Below, piece after piece: positions 43,530-52,877 of a stretch of 64,000 bases of DNA. The stretch is from Marisediminicola sp040546025 (GTDB lineage Bacteria; Actinomycetota; Actinomycetes; Actinomycetales; Microbacteriaceae), in NCBI RefSeq assembly GCF_040546025.1, contig NZ_JBEPNA010000005.1:115554-179553 (forward strand). The letters are read 5' to 3'. Each line of letters opens with the position of its first letter. The stretch's first letter is position 1. A program made the position numbers and the translations under genes. The notes below the pieces were generated by a model. That model was not told where the DNA came from. It made no database searches and saw only the letters and a program-made list of their open reading frames with translations.

Positions 43530-44300
43530 TCAGACCATCGGAGGCACCGGGCGGTCAGGATAGAGCTCGCCCATCGCGTGCTCGTACCTTCGCTTCATCA
43601 GCAACAGGTAGAGCACCCGAACCGGTGCCGGAACGTTCGTCCGGAACCACTCGTCCCGTTCGGCCTCAGGAAAACTGGCGAGCAGCAGGCCGAGCTGTAA
43701 CGACATCACGTCTCGTGGCAGCTTCTTGCGGTGCGCAATCAGCGTGGCTCGCGTGTGCTTCTCCAGCTCGTCCCACTCCTGCTGTGAAAGTATCGCCCCT
43801 GCGACCGGGAGTATGTCGTCCTCCTCTTTGCCGAGATGCGTGACGCGGCTGGCGTACAGGAGTTCGATGTCGCCGCCGATCGCATCGCGAAGTCGCGTCT
43901 CTGCCGTCGCGACCCACGGGGCGACCTGCGGCTCGATGCGAGCGAGCCTTGCCGCGATGTCGGCGTGCTGAGCCAACATCTGATCGACATGCACCGCGCA
44001 GGCGGGGTCGCGCGTGGTCAACCGATCCCAGAGCAACATGTCCTCGGTCTCGTGATGCAGGTGCAGGGCGAAAAAGTAGAGCTTCGCATACACCCCGATG
44101 ACCGCCGCGCGGTCGACATCGCCATCCCCGACCTCGCGGATGAGCACCGGTAACTCGCGGTACAGCCACCGAAACATGCGATGAACGAGGATCAGGCCAG
44201 ACGTATCGCATCCGGGCGCCTGCCCATCGGGCAGCGCCCCGGACGACGGCAGCCTGGCGACCATTTTGAATACCCCGTTCTCGTCATTGACCATCGACAT
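43530..44300 (-). CDS. hemerythrin-domain protein
   Basis: 256 residues. Helical, with iron-ligand-like residues LVHRMFRWLYREL, ALHLHHETEDMLL, DQMLAQHADIAARL and RVTHLGKEEDDILP, the HxxxE pattern of hemerythrin HHE proteins. It probably binds O2, NO or serves a regulatory iron site in the cytoplasm. No signal peptide. Stand-alone gene. Confidence 0.87.
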   Translation of the reverse strand: MSMVNDENGVFKMVARLPSSGALPDGQAPGCDTSGLILVHRMFRWLYRELPVLIREVGDGDVDRAAVIGVYAKLYFFALHLHHETEDMLLWDRLTTRDPACAVHVDQMLAQHADIAARLARIEPQVAPWVATAETRLRDAIGGDIELLYASRVTHLGKEEDDILPVAGAILSQQEWDELEKHTRATLIAHRKKLPRDVMSLQLGLLLASFPEAERDEWFRTNVPAPVRVLYLLLMKRRYEHAMGELYPDRPVPPMV

Positions 44301-44475
44301 AGAACGTCCGGCGAGCGGTGGACGAATATAACACCGAGAGCACGGTCAACACATCGCCCGGGACGACATCAGCACCCATGAAACCGACCGCAGAGGCCTT
44401 GACCACCACGAGGAATTCGCCGTACGCTCCCGACCGTGAAAACAACGACCGAGCGCCGTTGGGAGCGCCGGACAG

Positions 44476-44579
44476 TGCAGGTCATCGACAACGTCCCCTG
44501 GTTCATCCCACCCGCGAGCATCGACCCGACACGCACACCGAGACGCGGCGGCAGACTGCCCACACCGACACTGCCCTGA
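44476..44579 (+). pseudogene. HNH-endonuclease (DUF222) C-terminal scrap
   Basis: VIDNVPWFIPPASIDPTRTP then RRGG matches the short conserved tail of actinobacterial DUF222/HNH proteins (VPWFIPP...DP...PR). No catalytic domain precedes it. The remaining 44301-44475 holds nothing recognised. Confidence 0.5.
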
Positions 44580-44632
44580 GCCGCGGCGGGTCACGACACG
44601 GTCGATACGCGAACTGGGATCCCGCGACGTGC

Positions 44633-45598
44633 TCAGCCGACCGAGGTTCCCACTTCACCGTCCGAGATCGGCATTGCCGTGAGCGCGGCCCGCATCTCGG
44701 TGAGCTGCCGCGCGTGGGCGTCGAGCCGCAGATCCTCGGCAGTTTCCAGCAGAAGCGCGGGCACCGGCGCGGCGCGCCCGCCCGCATCCGGCGCCACGAA
44801 GATGCTCATGCACTGTGTCGTGAGGGCGAGCGGTTCGCCTCGAGGGTCGCCGGATCGCACGTGGATCGCGAAATGCATGCTGCGCGCGCTCGTGTGGATG
44901 AGCCGCGCCTCGACCTCCACAATGTCGCCGATGTGGATCGGCTTGTAGAAGTGGATGCCGCCGGAGTAGACGGCCACAGAAGCCCGTTTGCTCCAGCCGA
45001 TCGCACAGGTGCGAGCGGCCTCATCGATCCAGCGCATGACCGTTCCACCGTGCGCGTTTCCTCCAAAGTTCGCTACTGAAGGTGAGGCGAGGAACCGCAG
45101 AAGTACGCGGGGGCCGCTGCCGTCCTCGCTGTACACCTGTTCCCGCATGGCGGCGTGGATGCGGGACCTCGCCGCGATTCGGCTCTCGGCGCCGATCGAG
45201 AGCTCGAGGTCCTCCCCGCTACGCGGGGCCCATTTCGGCACTTCGTGAGGTCGGCCGTTCTCGTCCACGGCGACGAAGACGAGAATGCAGTGCGTTGCCC
45301 GCGCGAACCTGCGGTCTCGGGCATCCGCCGATGCCACCGTGACAAGCACGTGAATACTGGACCGTCCCGTGTGGATGACGCGCGCCTCGGCCTCGACAAG
45401 GTCGCCGACCGCGATTGGCCTGGTGAAGTGGACGTTGCCCACGTAGGCAGTCACGCAGGCCGACCGACTCCAGCCCACCGCGCAGGCGTAGCCCGCCTTA
45501 TCGATCCACTCGAGTACGCTGCCCGCCTGCACGGTTGCGCCGTCCGCCGCCGCATCGACCGGGGCGGCCAGAAATCTCAGGGTGGATCGGTCGTTCAT
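44633..45598 (-). CDS. acyl-CoA thioesterase, two hotdog domains
   Basis: 321 residues. Two tandem hotdog folds, each with GSVLEWIDKAGYACAVGW- or GTVMRWIDEAARTCAIGW-type helix (catalytic acidic residue) and a VHFTRPIAVGDLVE or IHFYKPIHIGDIVE strand, as in the acyl-CoA hydrolase/BFIT family. The ATG at 45598 with GAAGG upstream is preferred; longer starts exist. It hydrolyses acyl-CoA to free acid and CoA in the cytoplasm. Confidence 0.9.
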   Translation of the reverse strand: MNDRSTLRFLAAPVDAAADGATVQAGSVLEWIDKAGYACAVGWSRSACVTAYVGNVHFTRPIAVGDLVEAEARVIHTGRSSIHVLVTVASADARDRRFARATHCILVFVAVDENGRPHEVPKWAPRSGEDLELSIGAESRIAARSRIHAAMREQVYSEDGSGPRVLLRFLASPSVANFGGNAHGGTVMRWIDEAARTCAIGWSKRASVAVYSGGIHFYKPIHIGDIVEVEARLIHTSARSMHFAIHVRSGDPRGEPLALTTQCMSIFVAPDAGGRAAPVPALLLETAEDLRLDAHARQLTEMRAALTAMPISDGEVGTSVG

Positions 45599-45734
45599 GA
45601 TGGCCTTCGTCTCGATAGCGCGCGCGGGTGCGGAGTCGCTACGCACCATCACCAATCTGTCACCCTGCACCGTTGTGGCGGGCGCACGGTGACCGAAAGA
45701 TCGTTGCTTTTTGCGATTGTGCCGCCGTGAGCGC

Positions 45735-46109
45735 CTACTCCGACCGTGAGTCGCCCGTGGCACGAGTGCGCCAGCGACTCCACGGCCATGCACCGTCGAT
45801 CTCCACCTCGAGGGAGAAGCTCAGGGCGATTCGGATGACAACGATGGCACCGAGCACGAGCACGCTCTCGACCGAGGGCTCGACAAGGATCGTCCGGATT
45901 ATGTCGGCCACGATCAGCACCTCGAGTCCCAGGAGTATCGCCCTGCCAAGGGTGCGGCGCAGTCGCTGGTAGGCGCCCTTGCGTTGGTCGGGTCGCCGAA
46001 GCTCCAGCAACGCCCTGAGGAAGGCGACGGCGCCGCCGCCGACCATGATGAGCGTTCCAACCGATTCGACCGCAAGAACCAGGGTGCCGATCACGTCGTC
46101 GAACGTCAC
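45735..46109 (-). CDS. DUF1622 membrane protein
   Basis: 124 residues from a GTG. Spans at about 8-30 and 58-98 (ILLGLEVLIVADIIRTILVE and VLVLGAIVVIRIALSFSLEV) separated by a basic loop match DUF1622. Function unknown. Confidence 0.82.
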   Translation of the reverse strand: MTFDDVIGTLVLAVESVGTLIMVGGGAVAFLRALLELRRPDQRKGAYQRLRRTLGRAILLGLEVLIVADIIRTILVEPSVESVLVLGAIVVIRIALSFSLEVEIDGAWPWSRWRTRATGDSRSE

Positions 46110-46366
46110 CGGATTCCGTGCCTATCACCTCTGGGCCGTGAGCCGGCGGGCCTGCCTGTTCGTCTGCCCTCGGTGCCGTCCATTCGCCACTGCCTCTCGA
46201 TGGGGGGAGATGGCACTCCGTAGCGCCCTAGACTCACACCATTGTAGGCCGGGTGCGCAGTGGAGGACAGGAAACCGATCCTCTGGCGCACACCACGGAG
46301 TTGGGGGACGATAGTGCTCCGGATCGTCGAACCCGCGGAGTGTCCCCACCCAGCGGAGGAGGATCG

Positions 46367-46594
46367 ATGCCGATCAAAATTACTGCGACTGCTGCCCAGG
46401 AGGCTGCCATCACGAGTCTGGTCGCTGAGTGGCCCGACCATGACGCGTGGATCGACTTCGTGACAACCGATGAGGCCGGCCGCATCTGGGTGCGGTTCAC
46501 GCATCCGGTGCATCAATATCACTACTACGTACTGAACGCCGACGGAAGCCACGACGCCGGCTTCGACGGCTCGGCCGAGATCGCGCGCAGCTGA
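46367..46594 (+). CDS. small hypothetical protein
   Basis: 75 residues from an ATG preceded by GGAGGAGG. AITSLVAEWPDHDAWIDFVT and VHQYHYYVLNADGSHDAGFD suggest a small beta-rich fold. Not recognised. Confidence 0.55.
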   Translation: MPIKITATAAQEAAITSLVAEWPDHDAWIDFVTTDEAGRIWVRFTHPVHQYHYYVLNADGSHDAGFDGSAEIARS

Positions 46595-46675
46595 TCGCAC
46601 CCACCGTCGTGAGGACCTTCGCCCCTTACCGGTCGATGTCATCCAGCAGAGGCTGACCTGTCAAGGAGGAACACC

Positions 46676-48109
46676 ATGATCATCGCGATATTCGGCGGAT
46701 CCGGTGCGACGGGCAGGATTCTGATCGGCCAGGCGCTCGATGAGGGTCACCAGGTCAACGCACTCGTGCGTCCGGCGGCGCGTCTGGGAATCGTTCACGA
46801 TCGGCTGCGAGTGGCGCACGGGGAGCTGTCGGATGCCGCGGCGATCGACCGCGCCGTCGAGGGCGCCGACGGGGTGGTCAGCCTTCTCGGGCAGCCAGAG
46901 AACCGGGCTGGCGCGCCGATCGCACGGGCGACGAGGAACATCGTCGCCTCGATGCAGAAGTTCGGGGTGCGCCGCCTGGTCATCGTGGCGCGGCCCGGCG
47001 TGCACGTGCCTAATGACGAGCCCTCGGTGCTGACCCGCCTCGGCATTCAGGCGACGCGGCAATTTCGCCGCCAACGATACGACGATGTCGTCGAGACGGC
47101 GAGGGTCGTGAGCGAGTCCGGCCTCGACTGGACGATTGTGCGCCCGCTCGCGCTCAGGGACGGGCCGCGTACCGGGCACGTCGCCGTCGGATACCTCGGT
47201 GACGGCGTCACCGGTGGCTCGCTGAGCCGCGCCAATGCGGCCGACTTCATGCTCGAGCTCGCGGTGAGCCGGCAATACATCGGGAGGGCGCCCGTCGTCT
47301 CCGACGTGAATTTGTCCTCGGACGTGCCGCCCGCGCCGGTGCAGATCGCACCAGGCGTTTACTGCCTGCGGTTGGGGGTCGGGATCACGTCGACGAATGT
47401 CTACTTCGTGCGCTCAGGAGCCTTCTGGGTGCTCATCGACACGGCGGGCCCGAACCACGCCCATGAAATCCGTTCGGCGGCGGAGACGATCTTCGGGACC
47501 GCGAGCCGTCCGGCAGCGATTCTGCTCACCCACCTGCATGCCACCCACGCCGGGTCGGCGCGCGAACTGGCCAGGCACTGGGGACTGCCTGTTCAGGTGC
47601 ATCCAGCCGAGCGCCCACTCGTTTCGAGCGGGTACAGGGCGAACGAGTACCCCACTGGCCTACTGAACCGGATCACCACACGAATGATGTCGGCACAGAC
47701 TCGCGAACTCGACCTCGGGTCGATCGTGCACGCGTTCGACCCCGATGACGGTGTGCCCGGGCTGCCCGACTGGCAGTGCATTGCGACGCCGGGGCACACG
47801 CCCGGCCATGCGTCGTTCTTCCGGCCCGCCGACCGGGTGCTCATCTCCGGTGACGCGGTACTGACCGTGAACCTGAACTCGCCCGCCGAGCCCTCCCGGC
47901 ACCGGCAGCAGGTTTCCGGACCGCCGAGGTTCTCGACCTGGGATCGGCACGACGCCGCAGAGTCGATGGAGCGACTCGCCCGCCTCGAGCCCCGCGTGCT
48001 CGCGGCCGGTCACGGCATCCCGATGATCGGCGACGAAGTCGCCCCGGCGCTGCTGTCGTTCTCGGCCGAGGCCAGGCAGCTCGCGCCGTCCCGAAGGTCA
48101 GAGACCTGA
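46676..48109 (+). CDS. NmrA-like NAD(P)-binding domain fused to a metallo-beta-lactamase fold
   Basis: 477 residues. Residues 1-210 form a NAD(P)-binding atypical SDR (IIAIFGGSGATGRILIGQAL, then DGVVSLLGQP). From about 220 an MBL fold follows: PGVYCLRLGVGITSTNVYFV, LTHLHATHAGSARELA (HxHxxH with Thr where the metal-ligand Asp is usual), IATPGHTPGHASFF, LISGDAVLTVN and LAAGHGIPM. Starts at ATG 46676 after AAGGAGG. The domain combination is unusual; no reaction can be assigned. No frameshift at the junction is apparent. Confidence 0.82.
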   Translation: MIIAIFGGSGATGRILIGQALDEGHQVNALVRPAARLGIVHDRLRVAHGELSDAAAIDRAVEGADGVVSLLGQPENRAGAPIARATRNIVASMQKFGVRRLVIVARPGVHVPNDEPSVLTRLGIQATRQFRRQRYDDVVETARVVSESGLDWTIVRPLALRDGPRTGHVAVGYLGDGVTGGSLSRANAADFMLELAVSRQYIGRAPVVSDVNLSSDVPPAPVQIAPGVYCLRLGVGITSTNVYFVRSGAFWVLIDTAGPNHAHEIRSAAETIFGTASRPAAILLTHLHATHAGSARELARHWGLPVQVHPAERPLVSSGYRANEYPTGLLNRITTRMMSAQTRELDLGSIVHAFDPDDGVPGLPDWQCIATPGHTPGHASFFRPADRVLISGDAVLTVNLNSPAEPSRHRQQVSGPPRFSTWDRHDAAESMERLARLEPRVLAAGHGIPMIGDEVAPALLSFSAEARQLAPSRRSET

Positions 48110-48829
48110 CGGTGTGCCGTACAGCTGCCCGTCGCGGGTGACGGCGAGTATTCCCACATCGAATCTCGCGACCACGTCGTCGAGGTCCCCACGACCACCC
48201 GAGAGAACCGCTGTCGCGAGCACATCCGCCGTGACGATATCGGAGGCGGTCACCGTGACCTGGCAGAACGGCGAGTCCGGAGCGCTGCGCCACACGTGCT
48301 CGCCGCGCTCTGAGGTTCCTGAGGTCGCCACCGCGCGTCTGTCGGGCTGCAACTCGGTGACCGAGAGCAGCGCAGCACGATCGGCGGGATCCACGATCCC
48401 ACAGCGCCACGGGAGGCCGACATTCGTTCCGCGGGAGAGCACATCACCACCGACCGTCACCAGCCAGTTGGACTGGCTACCGTCAAGAATGCGACCCGCA
48501 TCCGCGATGGCGATTGCCTTGACAATCCCGGAGAGGTCGATCACCCCGTCTGGCCGGTGGGGAGAGAACGTGCCGTTCGTCGCGGTGCGCCAGTCCAATG
48601 CCTGCGCGTACGCCTCCAGTACCCGCGGCCCCGCCTGCCACAGTGCGATCTCGCCACGGGCCATCCGTGCCAACTCGGAGACGTCGCGATACAGGCTGAA
48701 TGTGTCCTCGATCGCATCGAATGAGTCCTTCAGCTCGGCGATCACGTCGGCGGCGTCCGCGTCGGACCCCAGGCGCACGCTTGCAACAGTCCCCATCGTC
48801 GAAAAGGTATGAGTCGACACCGCTGTCAC
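48098..48829 (-). CDS. apbE: FAD:protein FMN transferase (ApbE family)
   Basis: 243 residues from a GTG overlapping the FMN-binding gene. FSTMGTVASVRLGS, FDAIEDTFSLYRDVSELARM, PDGVIDLSGIVKAIAI, WLVTVGGDVLSRG and ASDIVTADVLATAVL are ApbE hallmarks (Mg and FAD binding). It attaches FMN covalently to a Thr of the partner encoded just upstream. No lipobox or signal is evident in this short version. Confidence 0.92.
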   Translation of the reverse strand: MTAVSTHTFSTMGTVASVRLGSDADAADVIAELKDSFDAIEDTFSLYRDVSELARMARGEIALWQAGPRVLEAYAQALDWRTATNGTFSPHRPDGVIDLSGIVKAIAIADAGRILDGSQSNWLVTVGGDVLSRGTNVGLPWRCGIVDPADRAALLSVTELQPDRRAVATSGTSERGEHVWRSAPDSPFCQVTVTASDIVTADVLATAVLSGGRGDLDDVVARFDVGILAVTRDGQLYGTPSGL

Positions 48830-49263
48830 ATCCCCGCCTGGTCGAGGGCCGACTGGAGCGACGAGGTGTACCCGTCGGTCGTGTAGGTTGCCCCGGTCAC
48901 GACATCGACTTCCGCCGATTGGGCCGTGAGCGCCTCGGATCTCAGGATCGGCGCCGCCCGCGCGCTGATCCGCACCGACTGGTTGCCCGCATCGGTCAGT
49001 TTGAGCGCGGTGACATCGGTCAGCTGACCGCTCGCCACGGTGATCTGCACCTGCACCGTGCCGAACCTGGTCGCGACGACATTTCCCGCGAAGACCTCCG
49101 CGGCTCCCGAGCCGGCGGCGCCGGGCGGCGTGGTGGCCGATGAGTCGGATGCCGCACCAGGCGAGTACGTCGGAACCGTCGCACCCGAGGTGCCGAGCTG
49201 CCAGCCGAAGATCAGCACAGCGGTCGACGACATCAGGCTGGCGACGATCGCGCGCCGTCTCAT
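48826..49263 (-). CDS. FMN-binding domain protein, exported
   Basis: 145 residues. An N-terminal signal-anchor (IVASLMSSTAVLIFGWQLGT), a Ser/Ala/Gly-rich linker, and the FMN_bind domain with the flavinylation motif VTGATYTTDGYTSSLQSAL, whose last Thr of TGAT receives FMN. It is coupled to apbE downstream and to the ferric-reductase-like gene upstream by 4-base overlaps, suggesting electron transfer from the membrane reductase to an extracytoplasmic flavoprotein. Confidence 0.92.
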   Translation of the reverse strand: MRRRAIVASLMSSTAVLIFGWQLGTSGATVPTYSPGAASDSSATTPPGAAGSGAAEVFAGNVVATRFGTVQVQITVASGQLTDVTALKLTDAGNQSVRISARAAPILRSEALTAQSAEVDVVTGATYTTDGYTSSLQSALDQAGM

Positions 49264-50642
49264 GACTCAAACCTCTCCATATGAATCTGATGCGTGGGAA
49301 TGCCCGCCGCGAGTGCGTCCCTGAGCACAAGATCCGCCCAGGCGCGCGGCCCGCACACGTAGAGGTCCGACTCGACCAACCGGGGGAAGACGGAGGTGAT
49401 GGTGAGTCCGCGCGCGGCATCCTCGGCGGACATCCACGTCGCGACCCCGCGAGGGCGCGGTCCGACCATCGAGTACAGGGCGGATCCGGTGCTGCGGGCG
49501 AGTTCGCCGATCTCACGCCACAGGTAGCGCTCGTCCTCGACGGTCGCCCGCACCAGTATGGTTGCCTCTCCGGGCTTCGGCGGGGAGCCCTCGAGCAACG
49601 CCCGAGCCGGCGTGATTCCAATTCCCGCCGCGATGATCGCGAGATTCGGCGCCGTGCGGGCGAGATCGGTGAAGACCCCGTAGGGGCCCTCGATCGACAC
49701 CCGAGTTCCTGCGGGGAGGGTCGTGAGGCTCGAGGTGCCCTTGCCGAGCTCGCGCACCGTGATGCGCACCTGGCGCAATGTCGGCATCGCTGAGAAGGAA
49801 ACCGGATGCGCGTGCCACCAGGTTCCCGCGCTCCAGAATCGCCAAATGGCGTACTGGCCGCCGGCCACGCCCAATCGGTCGAGTTGACGTCCGGTCAGGC
49901 GGATGGAGAAGACCCCGCGGGCGATGGTCTCAACGCTGTCGACCCGCAGGCCGTGGAGGATCGTCTGTCGAAGGGGAAGCCCGAATCGGTAGATGATGAT
50001 GGCGCCGAGCGCCGCGGTGTACAGCCCGATCCAGTACACGCGCTGCCAGCTGCCTTCGGCGAGCATTCCGCCTTGGCTCAGCTGATGGGGGAGCGCGACC
50101 ACGACAGCCGCGTAACTGAGCAGGTGGATGAGGTGCCACACCTCGTAGGCGAGCCGTCGGCGCACCGCCACGAGCGACGAGACGACGACAGTGACGAGCA
50201 GAGCCAGCCCGAGGTAGGCGAGGGGCATGTCGGCCACCGTGGTAAACATGGAAGTCGTCTGCCGCACCGGGTCGAGGCCCGCGCTGAGCCCATAACCGAC
50301 CGTCAGCAGCGCACCGTGGGCGAGCAGCAGGTAGAGGGCGGGTTTGCCGAGCGAACGGTGAACCGCGATGGCGTGATCTTGCCCGAATGTGCGATCAATC
50401 AGCGGGATGCGGGCCGCGAGGAGCAGCATGACGAGCACGAGGTCCGTGCCCACAAGCCCGGCGACGATCCCCCCGCCCGTCACGATCCCCGCGATGGTGC
50501 CGAACTGCGCCAGTCCGCTCGAGGCGAGGTAGAGCGAGACCGCGGCAGCGGCCGAGGTCCAGCAGGCGACCGTCAGCAGGTCGGCGGTGGCTGCTCTGCG
50601 CCGATACCGTCGAACACGAACACGCCCGGCATCGTCGGTCAT
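49260..50642 (-). CDS. ferric-reductase-like membrane flavocytochrome
   Basis: 460 residues. About six spans with haem-ligand His candidates (DHAIAVHRSLG, LLLAHGALL, EVWHLIHLLSY, VALPHQLS), followed by an FAD-binding barrel (HPVSFSAMP) and NAD(P)-binding region (AIIAAGIGITPARALLEG, LYVCGPRAW). The ATG at 50642 has GGAGG 8 bases upstream. It would pass electrons from NAD(P)H through haem to the flavoprotein encoded next. Confidence 0.88.
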   Translation of the reverse strand: MTDDAGRVRVRRYRRRAATADLLTVACWTSAAAAVSLYLASSGLAQFGTIAGIVTGGGIVAGLVGTDLVLVMLLLAARIPLIDRTFGQDHAIAVHRSLGKPALYLLLAHGALLTVGYGLSAGLDPVRQTTSMFTTVADMPLAYLGLALLVTVVVSSLVAVRRRLAYEVWHLIHLLSYAAVVVALPHQLSQGGMLAEGSWQRVYWIGLYTAALGAIIIYRFGLPLRQTILHGLRVDSVETIARGVFSIRLTGRQLDRLGVAGGQYAIWRFWSAGTWWHAHPVSFSAMPTLRQVRITVRELGKGTSSLTTLPAGTRVSIEGPYGVFTDLARTAPNLAIIAAGIGITPARALLEGSPPKPGEATILVRATVEDERYLWREIGELARSTGSALYSMVGPRPRGVATWMSAEDAARGLTITSVFPRLVESDLYVCGPRAWADLVLRDALAAGIPTHQIHMERFES

Positions 50643-50791
50643 GGGTGCGCCTCCACCCTCGGGTCGCGGCATGAGCTGGGTTGTCCTCACAAGATGTCCT
50701 CGGGTCCGTGACGGGGAGTCCGTCTGTGGTCGAGTCTGTGAGCCGTGGACGAGCGGGCGCCGTGAAAAGTGCCCTCAAAACATTCGAGTGT

Positions 50792-52183
50792 TCACATCTT
50801 CGGGATCAGGACCGTCGCGACAGCACCCGTCTCCTCGCGGTTGGCGAGCGTCACCGTTCCTCCGGCCCGCTCCACGATCGCGTGCACGAGGGCGAGTCCC
50901 AGCCCGCTGCCGCCAGAAGAACGGGCTCGTGACGTATCGGCCCGGGAGAATCGGTCGAAAGCCCGAGGAAGGAAGTCCGGGGGCACGCCGCTTCCGCTGT
51001 CCGCGACCGACAGGCTCAACCCGCCATCCACGAGCCGCACATCGAGAAGGATCTTGCCCCCGGGGTCGGTAGCAACGAGAGCGTTCATCGCGAGGTTGTC
51101 GAGCACGCGGCCGAATGCGGTCGTCGAGATGCGGAAGGCAGTCGCCGTTGCCTCACCTGTCTCGAATTCCGCCGTCTCGAATTCGATATCGATGCCCGCC
51201 GGTCCCGCGAGCACTCTGGCGCGATCCACCGCGGTCATCACCTCGGTCACTAGCTCGCCTCCCGTCGACCTCTCGCTGCGCGTCGCGGGCGCGCCCGCCG
51301 ACTCGGACGCCTCGATCTGCGAGAGTTCGAGCAGTGTCGTTGCAAGCCGCGACAGGCGGGCGAGAGACACCTCCGCGGCGAGGATTTCACCCCTCAGGGC
51401 CTCGGCATCGCCGAAGCTACGGTGAGCGAGTTCGAGTTGGGTGGCGACAACCGCGAGTGGCGTGCGCAGCTCATGGCTGGCATCTGAGACCATCTGCCGT
51501 TCCCGGTGCGCCGTTTCGCGCACTCGACCGATGAACCTGTTGAGGGTGCTGGCGAGCGCGGAGAGCTCGTCGGCGGCGGGGCCGACCGGCAGTTCGCCCC
51601 CTCCGGGCTCGCGACTGAGAGAGTCGGCCGTCTCCCGCATCCGGGCGACCGGGCGCAGCGCGGCCGTTGCCAGCAGCCACGCGGCGACGCCGAATGCGAC
51701 GAGCACAAGAGCGGCCCCGATCACGAGTGACCGGTCCATTGCGGCGACCGTGAGGTCGCTTGCCGCGGTGCTGCGCGCTGCCCACAGCTTCCACTCGCCG
51801 TCGTCGGTCGAGACGGTTCGGTTGACGACGACGTAGTCGGTGTCGTCCTCGGGCACGGTGACGGCCCCACCGCCGTCGCGAAAGTGGTTGAGTTCTCTTC
51901 CGAGCTCGGGTGGCATGGTGTTGATGAGCACATCGCCAGACGGATCGCGGACCAGCACCAGCATCCCCGGTCCCGGATCGTCCGGTCCCTCGGGGGAGTC
52001 GGCACGGATGTCCGCAATAAACGAACCCAGGTCGCTGATCGCGAGGGTCTCGTCCGAGCCCCTCGTGATCGAGCGAATCTGCGCGTGAATCGCCAGGGAG
52101 GCGAGCGTCAGAACCACCGCGGCGATAGCGACGCTGCCCACTGTGATTCGGAAACGGATCGAACGCGAGCGAAGGAACCTCAT
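50792..52183 (-). CDS. sensor histidine kinase with HAMP
   Basis: 463 residues. A first span near the N-terminus, an extracytoplasmic loop, a second span (ALVLVAFGVAAWLLATAALR), a HAMP region, the H-box SDASHELRTPLAVVATQ, and ATPase motifs NLAMNALV, DSGSGVPPDF, GSGLGLALV. The start overlaps the response-regulator stop. It lies upstream of the flavocytochrome operon on the same strand and may control it. Confidence 0.93.
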   Translation of the reverse strand: MRFLRSRSIRFRITVGSVAIAAVVLTLASLAIHAQIRSITRGSDETLAISDLGSFIADIRADSPEGPDDPGPGMLVLVRDPSGDVLINTMPPELGRELNHFRDGGGAVTVPEDDTDYVVVNRTVSTDDGEWKLWAARSTAASDLTVAAMDRSLVIGAALVLVAFGVAAWLLATAALRPVARMRETADSLSREPGGGELPVGPAADELSALASTLNRFIGRVRETAHRERQMVSDASHELRTPLAVVATQLELAHRSFGDAEALRGEILAAEVSLARLSRLATTLLELSQIEASESAGAPATRSERSTGGELVTEVMTAVDRARVLAGPAGIDIEFETAEFETGEATATAFRISTTAFGRVLDNLAMNALVATDPGGKILLDVRLVDGGLSLSVADSGSGVPPDFLPRAFDRFSRADTSRARSSGGSGLGLALVHAIVERAGGTVTLANREETGAVATVLIPKM

Positions 52184-52869
52184 GCAGGCACGGTATCGAC
52201 GTCGAGCTGGTAGCCCACACCGCGCACCGTCGTGACGTGCACGCCAGCGTCACCGGACTCAAGCTTTTTGCGCAGGTAGCTCACGTATTGGTCGACGATC
52301 GTCGGTTCGAAGTGCTCCGCTGACCCCCACACCTCGTCGAGGATCTCCACGCGGCTCACGACGGTCTCGGCTCGCGAGGCGAGCATCCGAAGCAGGGAGA
52401 ACTCCTTCACGCTGAGGGCCACCGGGCGCCCCTCGATCCGCGCCCGAACGCTCACCGTGTCGAGGGCCAGGTTCCCGACCTGCAGCACGGTCGGCGCGAC
52501 GCTCGCCCCACGGCGCAGGTGCGCCCGCAACCGCGCGCTGAGCTCGGCGAAGGCGAAGGGCTTCGTGAGGTAGTCGTCGGCGCCGGAGTCGAGGCCGAAG
52601 ACGCGGTCCTCCACGGCGTCGCGCGCCGTCAGCAGGATGACCGGCATCGCGCTGCCGGACTCTCGGATGCGCCGGCACACCTCGAATCCGCTCATCTGGG
52701 GCAGCATCACGTCGATCGCGGCGGCGGCGAACTCGTCCTGCGCGAGCGCGATGAGCGCGTCGACGCCGTTGGCCACGAGGCGCACCTCGTATCCCTCGCC
52801 GATCAGGCCGCGCTCCACGAGGGCGCCCATCTCGATGTCGTCTTCGACGATGAGTATCCGCTGGGTCAC
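52180..52869 (-). CDS. response regulator, OmpR/PhoB family
   Basis: 229 residues from a GTG. RILIVEDDIEMGALVERGLI with the acidic pair, phospho-acceptor Asp in AAIDVMLPQMSGFE and Lys in DYLTKPFAFAEL, followed by an OmpR winged helix (VSRVEILDEVWGS, TVRGVGYQLDVD). Coupled to the kinase gene. The upstream extension of the frame overlaps the next gene and is rejected. Confidence 0.94.
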   Translation of the reverse strand: MTQRILIVEDDIEMGALVERGLIGEGYEVRLVANGVDALIALAQDEFAAAAIDVMLPQMSGFEVCRRIRESGSAMPVILLTARDAVEDRVFGLDSGADDYLTKPFAFAELSARLRAHLRRGASVAPTVLQVGNLALDTVSVRARIEGRPVALSVKEFSLLRMLASRAETVVSRVEILDEVWGSAEHFEPTIVDQYVSYLRKKLESGDAGVHVTTVRGVGYQLDVDTVPA

Positions 52870-52877
52870 GTCGGTCG

